Part shown: positions 18,703 to 26,901 of the stretch, piece after piece | Layout: each line of letters starts with the position of its first letter | How positions within the stretch are numbered: position 1 is the stretch's first letter | Assembly: GCA_963786295.1 (NCBI GenBank) | Contig: CAWAYV010000027.1 | Coordinates: forward strand, 124,001 to 188,000 | DNA: 64,000 bases | Source: JACCZX01 sp963786295 | GTDB taxonomy: Bacteria > Pseudomonadota > Gammaproteobacteria > Burkholderiales > Burkholderiaceae_F | Direction of reading: 5' to 3' | Program-made: the position numbers and the translations under genes | The notes under the pieces: model-generated | What the model saw: only the letters and a program-made list of their open reading frames with translations | What the model was told of the DNA's origin: nothing | Databases searched by the model: none

Positions 18703-19146
18703 ATGTTCGGCAACAAGTCAGTGGCACCCAAGACGATCGGAACATTGATCGGCAGCGGCACAACCGTGGAAGGCAATCTGTCGTATACGGGCGGACTGCG
18801 CATCGACGGAACAGTCAAAGGCGACGTGCGGTGTTCCAGCGCCGACGCCTGCATGGTGGTCGTCAGCGAATTAGGACATGTCGAAGGTGAAGTGCACGCG
18901 GCTCACCTGGTTGTATCGGGACGCATTACGGGGCCAGTGCACGTGACCGAGCTGTTGGAGCTGCAACCGAAGGCGCGCGTTGTGGGTGACGTGCACTATC
19001 GAGCAATCGAGATTCACCAGGGCGCGGTGGTCGAAGGCCGATTGATCTATCAGGCGCCAGAACGGTCAAATAAAAGCCCGGCGACGTTGAAATTGGCCGC
19101 CGGGGGCGCCATTTCTGAGAATTCAGGCGTATCTGAGCGCCTATAA
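18703..19146 (+). CDS. Bactofilin (polymer-forming cytoskeletal protein)
   Basis: The 147-residue protein has the repetitive right-handed beta-helix of bactofilins: GTLIGSGTTVEGNLSYTGG, LRIDGTVKGDV, LGHVEGEVHAAHLVVSGRI, TGPVHVTELLELQPKARVVG and VHYRAIEIHQGAVVEGRL follow one another at the expected spacing. Bactofilins polymerise without nucleotide and serve as membrane-associated scaffolds in cell shape or polar assembly. Termini are short and polar. It sits between the DUF6776 gene and erpA; M23 peptidases, which often work with bactofilins, occur 1.5 kb away. Confidence 0.9.
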   Translation: MFGNKSVAPKTIGTLIGSGTTVEGNLSYTGGLRIDGTVKGDVRCSSADACMVVVSELGHVEGEVHAAHLVVSGRITGPVHVTELLELQPKARVVGDVHYRAIEIHQGAVVEGRLIYQAPERSNKSPATLKLAAGGAISENSGVSERL

Positions 19147-19147
19147 T
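19142..19147 (+). promoter_or_regulatory. Candidate minus-ten element for erpA
   Basis: A perfect TATAAT lies 35 bases upstream of the erpA start and at the very end of the bactofilin gene. No good minus-35 hexamer is seen at the right spacing, so this is only a candidate. Confidence 0.4.
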
Positions 19148-19182
19148 CCGCACCTAAGAGCTGCACCCAATTGGAGTACGCA

Positions 19183-19533
19183 ATGAATGCTGTGGTCGAG
19201 ATGCCGGCGCCGTTGGTTTTTACCGACGCCGCGGCGGCAAAGGTCAAAAACCTGATCGAAGAGGAAGGTAATAGCGACCTGAAGCTACGTGTGTTCGTGC
19301 AAGGCGGCGGTTGCTCTGGCTTTCAATACGGATTCACGTTTGACGAGGTGGTTAACGAAGACGACGCCACGATGGAAAAAAATGGCGTGACATTGCTGAT
19401 CGACTCGATGAGCTACCAGTATCTGGTCGGCGCCGAGATCGATTACAAAGAGGATTTGGAAGGCGCGCAGTTCGTGATCAAGAATCCGAATGCCACCACG
19501 ACGTGCGGTTGCGGATCTTCATTTTCAGCGTAA
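19183..19533 (+). CDS. erpA: Iron-sulfur cluster insertion protein ErpA
   Basis: The 116-residue A-type carrier has the three conserved cysteines: one in QGGGCSGFQYGF near residue 45 and two in the C-terminal TTTCGCGSSFSA. A-type carriers receive iron-sulfur clusters and hand them to apo-proteins, notably of the isoprenoid and respiratory pathways. The sequence VVNEDDATMEKNGVTLLID and DYKEDLEGAQFVIKNPNA is typical of ErpA rather than IscA. The ATG at 19183, preceded by TTGGAG, was chosen over an upstream TTG. A strong terminator follows. Confidence 0.95.
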   Translation: MNAVVEMPAPLVFTDAAAAKVKNLIEEEGNSDLKLRVFVQGGGCSGFQYGFTFDEVVNEDDATMEKNGVTLLIDSMSYQYLVGAEIDYKEDLEGAQFVIKNPNATTTCGCGSSFSA

Positions 19534-19550
19534 CCACTTGTTCATTGAAG

Positions 19551-19577
19551 AAAAGGCGCCCGCGGGCGCCTTTTTTG
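19551..19577. terminator. Terminator between erpA and anmK
   Basis: Nine-base arms AAGGCGCCC and GGGCGCCTT with a two-base GC loop, preceded by an A-run and followed by TTTT. It can work in both directions and separates the convergent genes erpA and anmK. Confidence 0.9.
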
Positions 19578-19586
19578 TTGCAGCTG

Positions 19587-20684
19587 CTAACGCGCCGGGT
19601 AAAGCGCACCGAGAGTCCTGCAACCCCGTGCGCCGGTCACGCTCGGAATATTTCCGCTTTGACCGCTGACGTGCGCGTTGGCGAGCCACGCGAAAGCCAG
19701 CGCTTCGACCTGATCGGGCTCTACACCGAGCGCTGAAGATGCGATGACCGGGCGTGGTGCGCACTCGGTTTCGAGCATGCGGAGCAACGTTGCATTGCGC
19801 GCGCCACCGCCACATACGACAACGTCGGCTGCTTGCGGAAACCAGCGGTTAACCGCGCGTCCGATCGCGACAGCGCTAAACCGGGTCAATGTGGCGAGCA
19901 CCGTGGCGGGTTCCAGTTGTCGGTCCCGCATCGCGCGCTCGAGCCACGCGGGAGAAAAGAGCTCGCGGCCGCTGCTCTTCGGCGGCGGTGCGGAAAAAAA
20001 CGGTTCCGCGAGCAAGGCGTCGATCAGTTGTTGATCCGGGCGGGCCGATGCCGCTATCGCACCGTCGCGATCAAACGGCATCGCAAAATGCTTTTGCACC
20101 CAATGGTCGAGCAGCAGATTGCCGGGACCGGTGTCGAAACCGACCACGGGCGCATCGTCTCCGGCTTTCGGCAATCCGGTCAGGTTGCTGATACCGCCGA
20201 TGTTGATGACCGCGCGCGGCTGGCGTCCACTAAACGCGGCAATGTGAAATGTCGAAGCGAGCGGTGCGCCCTGACCGCCGGCCGCAATGTCGCGGCTGCG
20301 AAAGTCGGCCACGACATCGATTTCGGTTAACTCCGCCAGCAGCGCCGGGGCATTTAATTGCACACTGAATCCCAGCTGCGGCCGGTGCCGCACCGTCTGG
20401 CCGTGAGCGCCGATCGCGCGCACCGACGAGCGCGCTATGCCGGTCATTTGCAGCAGGCCATCTACGGCCGCTGCATACATCTGCGCCAGCTGACGCGCGG
20501 CGACGCCGCAGCGTTCGATTTCATCGGGGCCGGAGGAGCAAAGCGAAGTCAATGCGGCGCGCAAATCGTCGGTAAACGGCCGATACGTGTGCCCCAGTGA
20601 CTTCGGAGGTGCGGACGAGCAATCCGCGAGAACGGCGTCGACGCCATCCAGGCTGGTGCCCGACATTAAACCGATGAAAAGCAA
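19587..20684 (-). CDS. anmK: Anhydro-N-acetylmuramic acid kinase
   Basis: The 365-residue kinase converts 1,6-anhydro-MurNAc, released by lytic transglycosylases, into MurNAc 6-phosphate for cell-wall recycling. It starts FIGLMSGTSLDGVDAVL, the phosphate loop of the family, and contains AIGAHGQTVRHRP near residue 92, RDIAAGGQGAPL near 130, NIGGISNLTGLP near 160 and GFDTGPGNLLLD near 183, and VVVCGGGARNATLL in the C-domain. Length and motifs are complete. It lies sixteen bases downstream of the M23 peptidase gene on the same strand, so both act on peptidoglycan. Confidence 0.95.
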   Translation of the reverse strand: MLFIGLMSGTSLDGVDAVLADCSSAPPKSLGHTYRPFTDDLRAALTSLCSSGPDEIERCGVAARQLAQMYAAAVDGLLQMTGIARSSVRAIGAHGQTVRHRPQLGFSVQLNAPALLAELTEIDVVADFRSRDIAAGGQGAPLASTFHIAAFSGRQPRAVINIGGISNLTGLPKAGDDAPVVGFDTGPGNLLLDHWVQKHFAMPFDRDGAIAASARPDQQLIDALLAEPFFSAPPPKSSGRELFSPAWLERAMRDRQLEPATVLATLTRFSAVAIGRAVNRWFPQAADVVVCGGGARNATLLRMLETECAPRPVIASSALGVEPDQVEALAFAWLANAHVSGQSGNIPSVTGARGCRTLGALYPAR

Positions 20685-20700
20685 AGCGGCTGGCCCGCAA

Positions 20701-22125
20701 CTAGCGGGGACGGTCGAGGGCGATGCTCATACGTTCCAGCAGTGCCAACTGGGCGCGCAGGGGAGCCGCTGCCAGCGTGAACTTTGGGAGCTGCGAGGCG
20801 GCCAGCGGTTCTGCCGCTGGCAGCTCGGCGGTGAGCGGGTTGACTTGCCGGTCGTGCACCTTGAGTTCGAAGTGCAGGTGCGGACCGGTGGCCCAACCTG
20901 TCATGCCGACGGTGCCCACCGAGTCACCTTGGCCGATGCGAACACCTTGGCGCAGGGTCGGTGCCACCGACTGCAGATGCGCATACAAGGTCGCATGTTT
21001 GCCGTCGTGCTGAATCTCGACCATGTTGCCGTAACCGCGCTGCCAACCGGCAAAGGTGACCACGCCTTCGGCGACTGCGCGGACGTTCGTGCCGGCTGCT
21101 GCGGAATAGTCGACTCCGCGGTGCGCGGCGTCGTAACCAAAAATGGGGTGCGTGCGGCTGGAACTGAAGCCCGAACTCACGCGCGTGTACTCCAGCGGCG
21201 ATCGTAAAAACGCCTGCTTCAAACTGCGCCCATCGGCAGCGTAAAAGCCGCCGTGCTTACTGCCGTTGGCGAACCAGTAGGCCGAAAGTCGCTTGCTGCC
21301 ATTTTCCAGTTCGACTGCCAATAAGCGGCCGGCGCGCAGGTATTCGCCGGACGCGTACAACGCTTCGTAGATCACGCGGAAGCGGTCGCCACGGCGCAGA
21401 TCGCTATGAAAATCGATTTCGCTTTCGAGCGCATCGATCATTTGTTGGGTAACAGCGTCCGGAACCTCTGCTGCATCGGTCGCGCCGAAGAGCGACACGC
21501 GCACTTCGCCGGTCTTGAGCTCAACGCGACGCTCAAGCGGGACATCGGCTTCGAAGACACGAAAGCCGGATGCAGCGTCTGCGCTTCGATCAAGCGTCAG
21601 GATGCGCGTGGTGGCGAGCGCGCCGTCCAGATCTCCCGCGCTATGCACCTTCAGCCAACGCAGACCGCCATCTGAGGTGATGCTGGCCTGAACGAAGCGG
21701 CCGGGCACCAACCGCACCAATGGTCGCGCCAAAGCGTCGGTCTGCGCGAAGCGCAGCGCGGCCGCATCGCTGATGCCAAGCCGGGCGAACAGAGCGGCCA
21801 GCGTTTCACCGCGCTGCACGCGCACTTCGCGTAAATGGGTGTCCTCACGCCCGAGCAGGTGCACCACTTGATCCGCTATTGAAGGCGTCTGAACGCTTTC
21901 AATCACGGGCTGCATCTGCGATTGATCGAGCTCGAATGCCGCGGGCGCGGCAGCGAGCGCAGCGATCGCAGCGGACAGCGGCAACAGCGAGAAGACAACC
22001 GCCAACTCGATACGCTTACGCTTTGACCGCTCTACCTGCTTCCATCGTCGCGATACCAACCGGAACCCGAGTCGCACATCGCATGCAAAAACTGCAAATC
22101 GTTTGGATAGAATCGACAATGGCAT
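20701..22125 (-). CDS. M23 family metallopeptidase (LytM domain), membrane anchored
   Basis: The 474-residue protein has a basic N-terminus and one membrane helix around residues 40-62, a periplasmic region with a LysM-like or OapA-like segment (VQRGETLAALFARLGI), and a C-terminal LytM domain. The zinc site is complete: HRGVD with a paired GPHLHFE and intervening HATLYAHLQ. Such enzymes are endopeptidases that cut peptide cross-links or activators of amidases. Its partner may be the wall, with anmK downstream recycling products. The first ATG at 22125 was taken as start. Confidence 0.9.
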   Translation of the reverse strand: MPLSILSKRFAVFACDVRLGFRLVSRRWKQVERSKRKRIELAVVFSLLPLSAAIAALAAAPAAFELDQSQMQPVIESVQTPSIADQVVHLLGREDTHLREVRVQRGETLAALFARLGISDAAALRFAQTDALARPLVRLVPGRFVQASITSDGGLRWLKVHSAGDLDGALATTRILTLDRSADAASGFRVFEADVPLERRVELKTGEVRVSLFGATDAAEVPDAVTQQMIDALESEIDFHSDLRRGDRFRVIYEALYASGEYLRAGRLLAVELENGSKRLSAYWFANGSKHGGFYAADGRSLKQAFLRSPLEYTRVSSGFSSSRTHPIFGYDAAHRGVDYSAAAGTNVRAVAEGVVTFAGWQRGYGNMVEIQHDGKHATLYAHLQSVAPTLRQGVRIGQGDSVGTVGMTGWATGPHLHFELKVHDRQVNPLTAELPAAEPLAASQLPKFTLAAAPLRAQLALLERMSIALDRPR

Positions 22126-22152
22126 CTACCAAAAAAAATATTGACCGGAACG

Positions 22153-22180
22153 AAAAAGCGCACGCATCGGTGCGCTTTTT
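22153..22180. terminator. Bidirectional terminator-like hairpin between divergent genes
   Basis: AAAAAGCGCAC and GTGCGCTTTTT form an eleven-base perfect stem with a six-base GCATCG loop, with A-runs and T-runs on both sides. The flanking genes (M23 peptidase and tyrS) point away from it, so its normal target is unclear: it could end a short RNA or insulate the two promoters. Confidence 0.7.
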
Positions 22181-22229
22181 ATCGCGGGCGCGAGTATAGC
22201 GGGCAAAATTCGGTCCCACGCTTCGTAGG

Positions 22230-23492
22230 ATGACAGCCCGCAAACAACGCATGCAGTCGAAGAGCAAAACTTACACGGTCGGAGCCGACGTCGAGCATGC
22301 ACTGGCGCTGGTCAAACGCGGCGCGGATGAACTGCTGGTCGAGTCCGAGTTTGCGCAGAAGCTCGCGCGCTCGGAGGCGACGGGCACGCCGTTACGCTGC
22401 AAGCTTGGTCTGGATGCAACCGCGCCGGACCTTCACCTCGGACATACCGTCGTGCTTAACAAGCTACGACAGCTGCAGGACCTCGGCCACACCGTGATTT
22501 TTTTGATCGGCGACTTTACCGCGCTGATCGGAGATCCGTCTGGCCGTAACACGACGCGGCCGCCTTTGTCGCGCGAGCAGATCAACGAGAACGCGAAAAC
22601 CTACTTCGATCAAGCCGGCCTCGTTCTCAGGCGCGACAAGACGGAGATCCGCTACAACTCGGAGTGGTCGGAGCCGCTGGGCGCTGCCGGCATGATCAAG
22701 CTCGCCGCCCACTACACGTTGGCCAGGCTGCTTGAGCGCGACGACTTCGCGACGCGTTATCGGGAAAACACTCCGATCGCGATGCATGAGCTCCTGTACC
22801 CGCTGATGCAGGGCTACGACTCGGTCGCGCTCGAATCCGACATCGAGCTCGGTGGCACCGATCAACGCTTTAACTTGCTGGTGGGTCGCGAGCTGCAGCG
22901 CCAGTACGGTCAGGAGCCGCAGTGCATCCTGACAATGCCGCTGCTCGAAGGGCTCGACGGCGTCGAGAAAATGTCAAAAAGCAAGAACAACACCATCGGC
23001 ATTACCGAGCCGCCGTTCGATATGTTTTCCAAGACGATGTCGATCTCGGATGAGTTGATGTGGCGCTGGTACGACCTGCTGTCGTTGCGCTCGAACGAGG
23101 AAATCGAAGGGCTGAAGCGGCAGGCGCGCGAGGAGGGACGGAACCCGCGCGATATCAAAGTGTTGCTTGCCAAGGAAATCGTTGCGCGGTTTCACTCGGA
23201 GCAGGCGGCCGAGATGGCGGCGTTCGAGTTCATGGCGCGCTTTAAGGCGGGCGCGATCCCGAATGAGATGCCGGACGTGACTGTGACGAGCGGCGATGGC
23301 GGAATACCCATCGCAACGCTGCTAAAGCAAGCCGGCCTTACGTCATCGACGAGCGAAGCGATACGCAGCATCGAACAAGGTGGAGTGAAAATTGACGGCG
23401 AGAAAGTCAGCGACCGTGCGTTGATCGTCAAGCGAGGAACCTACGTCGTGCAGATCGGCAAGCGCAAGTGGGCGCGCGTGACGGTGAGTTAG
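22230..23492 (+). CDS. tyrS: Tyrosyl-tRNA synthetase
   Basis: This 420-residue class I synthetase charges tRNA-Tyr. The two ATP motifs are present: HLGH (the HIGH variant) near residue 68 and KMSKS near 246. The C-terminal S4 RNA-binding domain ends with GGVKIDGEKVSDRALIVKRG. It has the shape of the betaproteobacterial TyrRS with an N-terminal VKRGADELLVESEF. The ATG at 22230 gives six extra residues before another ATG at 22251; which is used is not certain. It is followed by a large non-coding repeat. Confidence 0.95.
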   Translation: MTARKQRMQSKSKTYTVGADVEHALALVKRGADELLVESEFAQKLARSEATGTPLRCKLGLDATAPDLHLGHTVVLNKLRQLQDLGHTVIFLIGDFTALIGDPSGRNTTRPPLSREQINENAKTYFDQAGLVLRRDKTEIRYNSEWSEPLGAAGMIKLAAHYTLARLLERDDFATRYRENTPIAMHELLYPLMQGYDSVALESDIELGGTDQRFNLLVGRELQRQYGQEPQCILTMPLLEGLDGVEKMSKSKNNTIGITEPPFDMFSKTMSISDELMWRWYDLLSLRSNEEIEGLKRQAREEGRNPRDIKVLLAKEIVARFHSEQAAEMAAFEFMARFKAGAIPNEMPDVTVTSGDGGIPIATLLKQAGLTSSTSEAIRSIEQGGVKIDGEKVSDRALIVKRGTYVVQIGKRKWARVTVS

Positions 23493-23506
23493 TTGGTTGA
23501 CCAGCG

Positions 23507-23949
23507 GCAGCAGCAGCGGCTGACGCAGCTGCACCGCCTACGTCGTCGGGCACTAAAGTGCCAACCACTGCGGTACTCACAACGCCGGCGGCAAAACAGG
23601 GCTAAAGCGCTTTTTCGCTCGACAGCCCCGGCGTCTGCTCCGCTCCTCGGGCGACGCCTCAAAGGCGGCGCATCTGCGCCAGCCGCTGCTGTCGCGACAT
23701 CGCCTCGTGCGAGATGTTTTTTCTCTTCCCCTCACCCAGAGACAACTGCTCTCGCGCCAGCGTTTGGCGTAGCGGCGCTGCCTTCAGAGTCGTCGCCCGA
23801 GGAGCGGAGCGCCAGCGGGGTCTTTAAGGGCCTGCCTGTTTGAGCGCAGCGAGTTTGCAGGCCCGCCGCTGGCGTGAGTACCGCAGGGTCGGCACTTAAG
23901 TGCCCGACGACTCAGGCAGCGCCGCTACGCCAAACGCTGGCGCGCTGCG
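23507..23949. repeat. Large nested inverted repeat, family R1, copy 1
   Basis: The 564 bases between tyrS and the ybhB-like gene are filled mostly by this non-coding element, which is repeated at 60336-60752. Outer arms 23542-23580 and 23874-23911 are inverted copies of about 38 bases with a few mismatches. A second inverted pair (CTCCTCGGGCGACG near 23643 and its complement near 23791) lies inside, and the segment CGCCAGCGTTTGGCGTAGCG near 23755 recurs inverted at the right end near 23921-23940. A further stem GGGCCTGC/GCAGGCCC is at about 23828-23864. Open frames inside are not conserved between copies. Confidence 0.85.
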
Positions 23950-24055
23950 ACGGCACGCAACGCCTCACCGTGCGCTGCGGTCGTCATGTGCCCGTAGCTC
24001 TCCTGTCGCCTATGATGACCGCCAACATCAGCTTCAGCAGGCGCAAGGAAAACCG

Positions 24056-24694
24056 ATGAAACTATTTAGCGATTCACTCGAAGACGGTAAGCCTATCCCG
24101 GTTGAGTTCGCGTTTTGTAAGATCGATCCGGCCAAGCATGCAACGTTGTCGGCTAACCAGAATCCGCACCTTGCATGGGACGATGTTCCGGCGGCGACAA
24201 AGTCGTTTGCGCTTATCTGCCACGACGTCGACGTTCCGAGCAAGCCCGATGATCTGTTCAAAGAGGATCGGGAGATACCGTCGTTATTGCCGCGCGTCGA
24301 TTTTTATCACTGGGTTCTGATCGATATTCCGCCGACGCAGCGCTCGATTGACGCCGGCAGCTACTCGAAAGAAGTGAAGCCGCGCGGCAAGAACGGCCCG
24401 GTAGCACCGAACAACACGCGGCAGGGCGTAAACGGCTATACGGATTGGTTCGCCAACGATCACGACATGAACGGTGACTATTTCGGCTACGACGGTCCGT
24501 GCCCGCCGTGGAACGACTCGATCGTGCACCGCTATGTGTTCACCCTGTACGCGCTCGATGTCGCTCGCGTGCCGGTCGAGGGTAAGTTCAGCGGACCGGA
24601 CGTGCTGAAGGCAATCGATGGGCACATCGTCGCGAAGGCGCAGCTGACCGGCACGTACACGCTGAATCCGCGTCTGGCCCTGACGGTCGCATGA
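24056..24694 (+). CDS. YbhB/YbcL family phosphatidylethanolamine-binding-like protein
   Basis: The 212-residue protein is a bacterial PEBP (Raf kinase inhibitor-like) protein. Typical pieces are LSANQNPHLAWDDVPAATKS near residue 30, ALICHDVDVPSKPDD near 55, FYHWVLIDIPP near 85 and GYDGPCPPWNDSIVHRYVF near 140, the ligand-binding pocket of the family. The bacterial role is not settled. The start at 24056 was chosen because the conserved KLFSDSLEDG begins there. It overlaps the next gene by four bases (ATGA). Confidence 0.88.
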   Translation: MKLFSDSLEDGKPIPVEFAFCKIDPAKHATLSANQNPHLAWDDVPAATKSFALICHDVDVPSKPDDLFKEDREIPSLLPRVDFYHWVLIDIPPTQRSIDAGSYSKEVKPRGKNGPVAPNNTRQGVNGYTDWFANDHDMNGDYFGYDGPCPPWNDSIVHRYVFTLYALDVARVPVEGKFSGPDVLKAIDGHIVAKAQLTGTYTLNPRLALTVA

Positions 24695-25329
24695 AGACCC
24701 AGTTGCTGCTGATCCGGCATGGCGAGACCACGTGGAATGCCGAGCATCGCATTCAGGGGCAGCTCGATATTCCGTTGTCGCCTCTTGGCGTCTTGCAGTC
24801 TGCGCGTTTGGCCGAATGCCTGGCGAATGAGCCGATCGATGCGGTGTATTCAAGCGGGCAGTCGCGCGCGTGGCTGACGGCCGCACCATTGGCTGCGCGA
24901 CTCGGTCTCGAAGTGATCGCCGAGCCGAGACTGCGCGAGCGATCTTTTGGCATTTTTGAAGGCCTCACATTGGACGAAGCTGCGGAGCGATATCCACCCG
25001 AGTTCAAGAAGTGGCGCGAACGCGACCCAGCGTGGCGGCCCGAAGGCGGCGAAAGCGGTCAACAGCTGATCGATCGCGTGCTGTCGGCGGTGTCGGATAT
25101 CGGAACAAAGCATCCGAGCCAGACCGTCGTCCTCGTATCGCACGGCGGTGTGCTCGACGTCTTGTATCGCGCAGCGCGCTTGCTCGAATGGCATGCACCG
25201 CGAGAACATCAAATGCTGAATGCGGCGATCAATCGACTGACGACGTCTGCTACCCCGTTACAGCTTTCGATTGAACGCTGGGGTGATGTCGCGCACCTGC
25301 AAGAATCGCGTGACGAACTGCCCGTGTAG
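24691..25329 (+). CDS. Histidine phosphatase family protein (phosphoglycerate mutase-like)
   Basis: The 212-residue protein has the phosphohistidine motif LIRHGETTWN at the N-terminus, RLRERSFGIFEG near residue 82 and the second catalytic histidine in VVLVSHGGVLDVL near 150. These define the 2H phosphatase branch related to cofactor-independent-type broad phosphatases (GpmB, CobC). The substrate cannot be read from sequence; alpha-ribazole phosphatase and phosphoglycerate mutase are the annotated options. It is coupled to the PEBP gene by an ATGA overlap. Confidence 0.88.
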   Translation: MKTQLLLIRHGETTWNAEHRIQGQLDIPLSPLGVLQSARLAECLANEPIDAVYSSGQSRAWLTAAPLAARLGLEVIAEPRLRERSFGIFEGLTLDEAAERYPPEFKKWRERDPAWRPEGGESGQQLIDRVLSAVSDIGTKHPSQTVVLVSHGGVLDVLYRAARLLEWHAPREHQMLNAAINRLTTSATPLQLSIERWGDVAHLQESRDELPV

Positions 25330-25395
25330 CGTGTTCATCACGCCGCTGTCTGCACTGGCATAATTTCGCCGCCATCTAGGGTCTGCAGACCCCAA

Positions 25396-25470
25396 ATCCG
25401 CGTGACTGGCGCCAAGGGTGAGCAACACCCGGGAAGCGCGGACCGATTTTCGCCGTACGCCTGGGCACGA
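25396..25470 (+). ncRNA. ZTP (pfl motif) riboswitch upstream of glyA
   Basis: The segment shows the conserved blocks of the ZTP/ZMP-sensing riboswitch in order: CCGCGTGACTGGCG at 25398-25411, a hairpin with ACCCGGGAAGCGCGG at about 25427-25441, and the terminal CGCCTGGGCA at 25458-25467. It lies 45 bases before the glyA start. The class binds the purine intermediate ZMP or its triphosphate and raises expression of one-carbon genes when 10-formyl-THF is scarce, which fits glyA. Confidence 0.8.
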
Positions 25471-25514
25471 TGGCAAGTGATCGATATTCCACTTGCATCC
25501 TGCGCGAGGACATC

Positions 25515-26774
25515 ATGTTCAATCGAAGCACGCACACCGTAGAACGGACCGATCCGGACATCTGGTCCGCCATCGAGAACGAACACCGGCGGCAAGAGCA
25601 GCACATCGAATTGATTGCGTCTGAGAACTACGCCAGTCCAGCGGTACTTGCGGCGCAGGGCAGCCAGCTGACCAACAAGTACGCCGAAGGCTATCCGGGC
25701 AAGCGCTATTACGGAGGATGCGAATACGTCGACGTTGCGGAAACGCTGGCGATTGAGCGGCTGAAGCAATTGTTTGCGGTGCCCGGCGTCGAGATCGCGG
25801 CCAACGTGCAGCCGCACTCGGGGGCGCAGGCAAACCAAGCGGTTTTTCTTGCGCTGCTAACGCCGGGTGACACCATCATGGGGATGAGCCTTGCCGAAGG
25901 CGGACATTTGACGCACGGCATGGCATTGAACATCAGCGGCAAATGGTTCAAGGTCGTCAGCTACGGACTGAACGATCGCGAGGAAATCGACTACGAAGCG
26001 TTGCGCGCGTTGGCGCAGCAGCACAAGCCCAAACTGATCATCGCCGGTGCTTCCGCGTATTCGCTGCGTATCGACTTTGAGCGCTTCGCGGGCGTTGCGC
26101 GCGAAGTCGGTGCCTATCTGATGGTCGATATGGCGCACTACGCCGGCCTGATTGCGGCTGGTGAGTATCCGAGCCCGATACCGCACGCCGATGTGATTAC
26201 ATCGACCACGCACAAGACGCTGCGCGGGCCGCGCGGCGGCTTGATCTTGATGAAGCCGCAGTTGGAAAAGGCGATCAACTCGGCTGTATTCCCGGGGCTG
26301 CAGGGAGGCCCGCTGATGCATGTGATCGCGGCCAAGGCGGTGGCGTTCAAGGAGGCGTTGTCGCCTGAGTTCAAGTCGTATCAGAAGCAAGTGATGACCA
26401 ATGCGCGTGTGATGGCCGAAACGCTGGTCAAGCGCGGCATGCGCATCGTTTCGGGACTCACTGAAAGCCATCTGATGCTGGTCGACCTGCGCGCGAAGAA
26501 CATTACCGGCAAGGATGCCGAAGCGCTGCTCGGCGACGTGCACATCACGGTCAACAAGAACGCGATTCCGAAAGATCCGCAAAAGCCGATGGTGACCAGC
26601 GGTATCCGGCTCGGGTCGCCCGCGATCACCACGCGCGGTTTCGGCGAAGGCGAAGCCGAAAAGACCGCGCATTTGATCGCCGACATTCTCGACAGGCCGC
26701 GCGACGCTGCGACGCTGGAGCGCGTCAAGCGCGAGGTCGCTGATCTGACGCAGCGGTTTCCGGTGTACGGATGA
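25515..26774 (+). CDS. glyA: Serine hydroxymethyltransferase
   Basis: The 419-residue PLP enzyme interconverts serine and glycine while loading tetrahydrofolate with a one-carbon unit. Motifs: IELIASENYASPAVLAAQGS near residue 35, NKYAEGYPGKRYYGGCE near 53, the PLP-lysine region STTHKTLRGPRGGLIL near 226-241. Length is normal. The ATG at 25515 was chosen over an upstream frame that overlaps the riboswitch. Regulation by the ZTP riboswitch is indicated by the leader. A dispersed repeat separates it from nrdR. Confidence 0.97.
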   Translation: MFNRSTHTVERTDPDIWSAIENEHRRQEQHIELIASENYASPAVLAAQGSQLTNKYAEGYPGKRYYGGCEYVDVAETLAIERLKQLFAVPGVEIAANVQPHSGAQANQAVFLALLTPGDTIMGMSLAEGGHLTHGMALNISGKWFKVVSYGLNDREEIDYEALRALAQQHKPKLIIAGASAYSLRIDFERFAGVAREVGAYLMVDMAHYAGLIAAGEYPSPIPHADVITSTTHKTLRGPRGGLILMKPQLEKAINSAVFPGLQGGPLMHVIAAKAVAFKEALSPEFKSYQKQVMTNARVMAETLVKRGMRIVSGLTESHLMLVDLRAKNITGKDAEALLGDVHITVNKNAIPKDPQKPMVTSGIRLGSPAITTRGFGEGEAEKTAHLIADILDRPRDAATLERVKREVADLTQRFPVYG

Positions 26775-26898
26775 ACAGCCCGGTGGAAAACGTAGCGAGC
26801 AGCCCCGAGGTCGCGCCGAGGAGCGGAGGCGTACGGAGAGCTACGTTGAGCACCGCAGGCGCGAGATCGGGGCGCGCAGTAGTTTTGCAGCGGGCTGT
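26775..26898. repeat. Dispersed intergenic repeat, family R2, copy B
   Basis: Eight-base inverted arms ACAGCCCG (26775-26782) and CGGGCTGT (26891-26898) enclose a core that matches, by eye at about 80 percent, the minus strand of copy A at 15933-16031. The left arm starts immediately after the glyA stop codon and the right arm ends three bases before the nrdR GTG. Arm sequences differ completely from those of copy A, yet still pair. Confidence 0.75.
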
Positions 26899-26901
26899 CA
26901 A

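Noticed and set aside
23493..23843. Open frames within the R1 copies (also near 60332-60785)
   Set aside because: They are not the same in the two copies, are Arg, Ala and Ser rich, and follow the repeat rather than a protein pattern.
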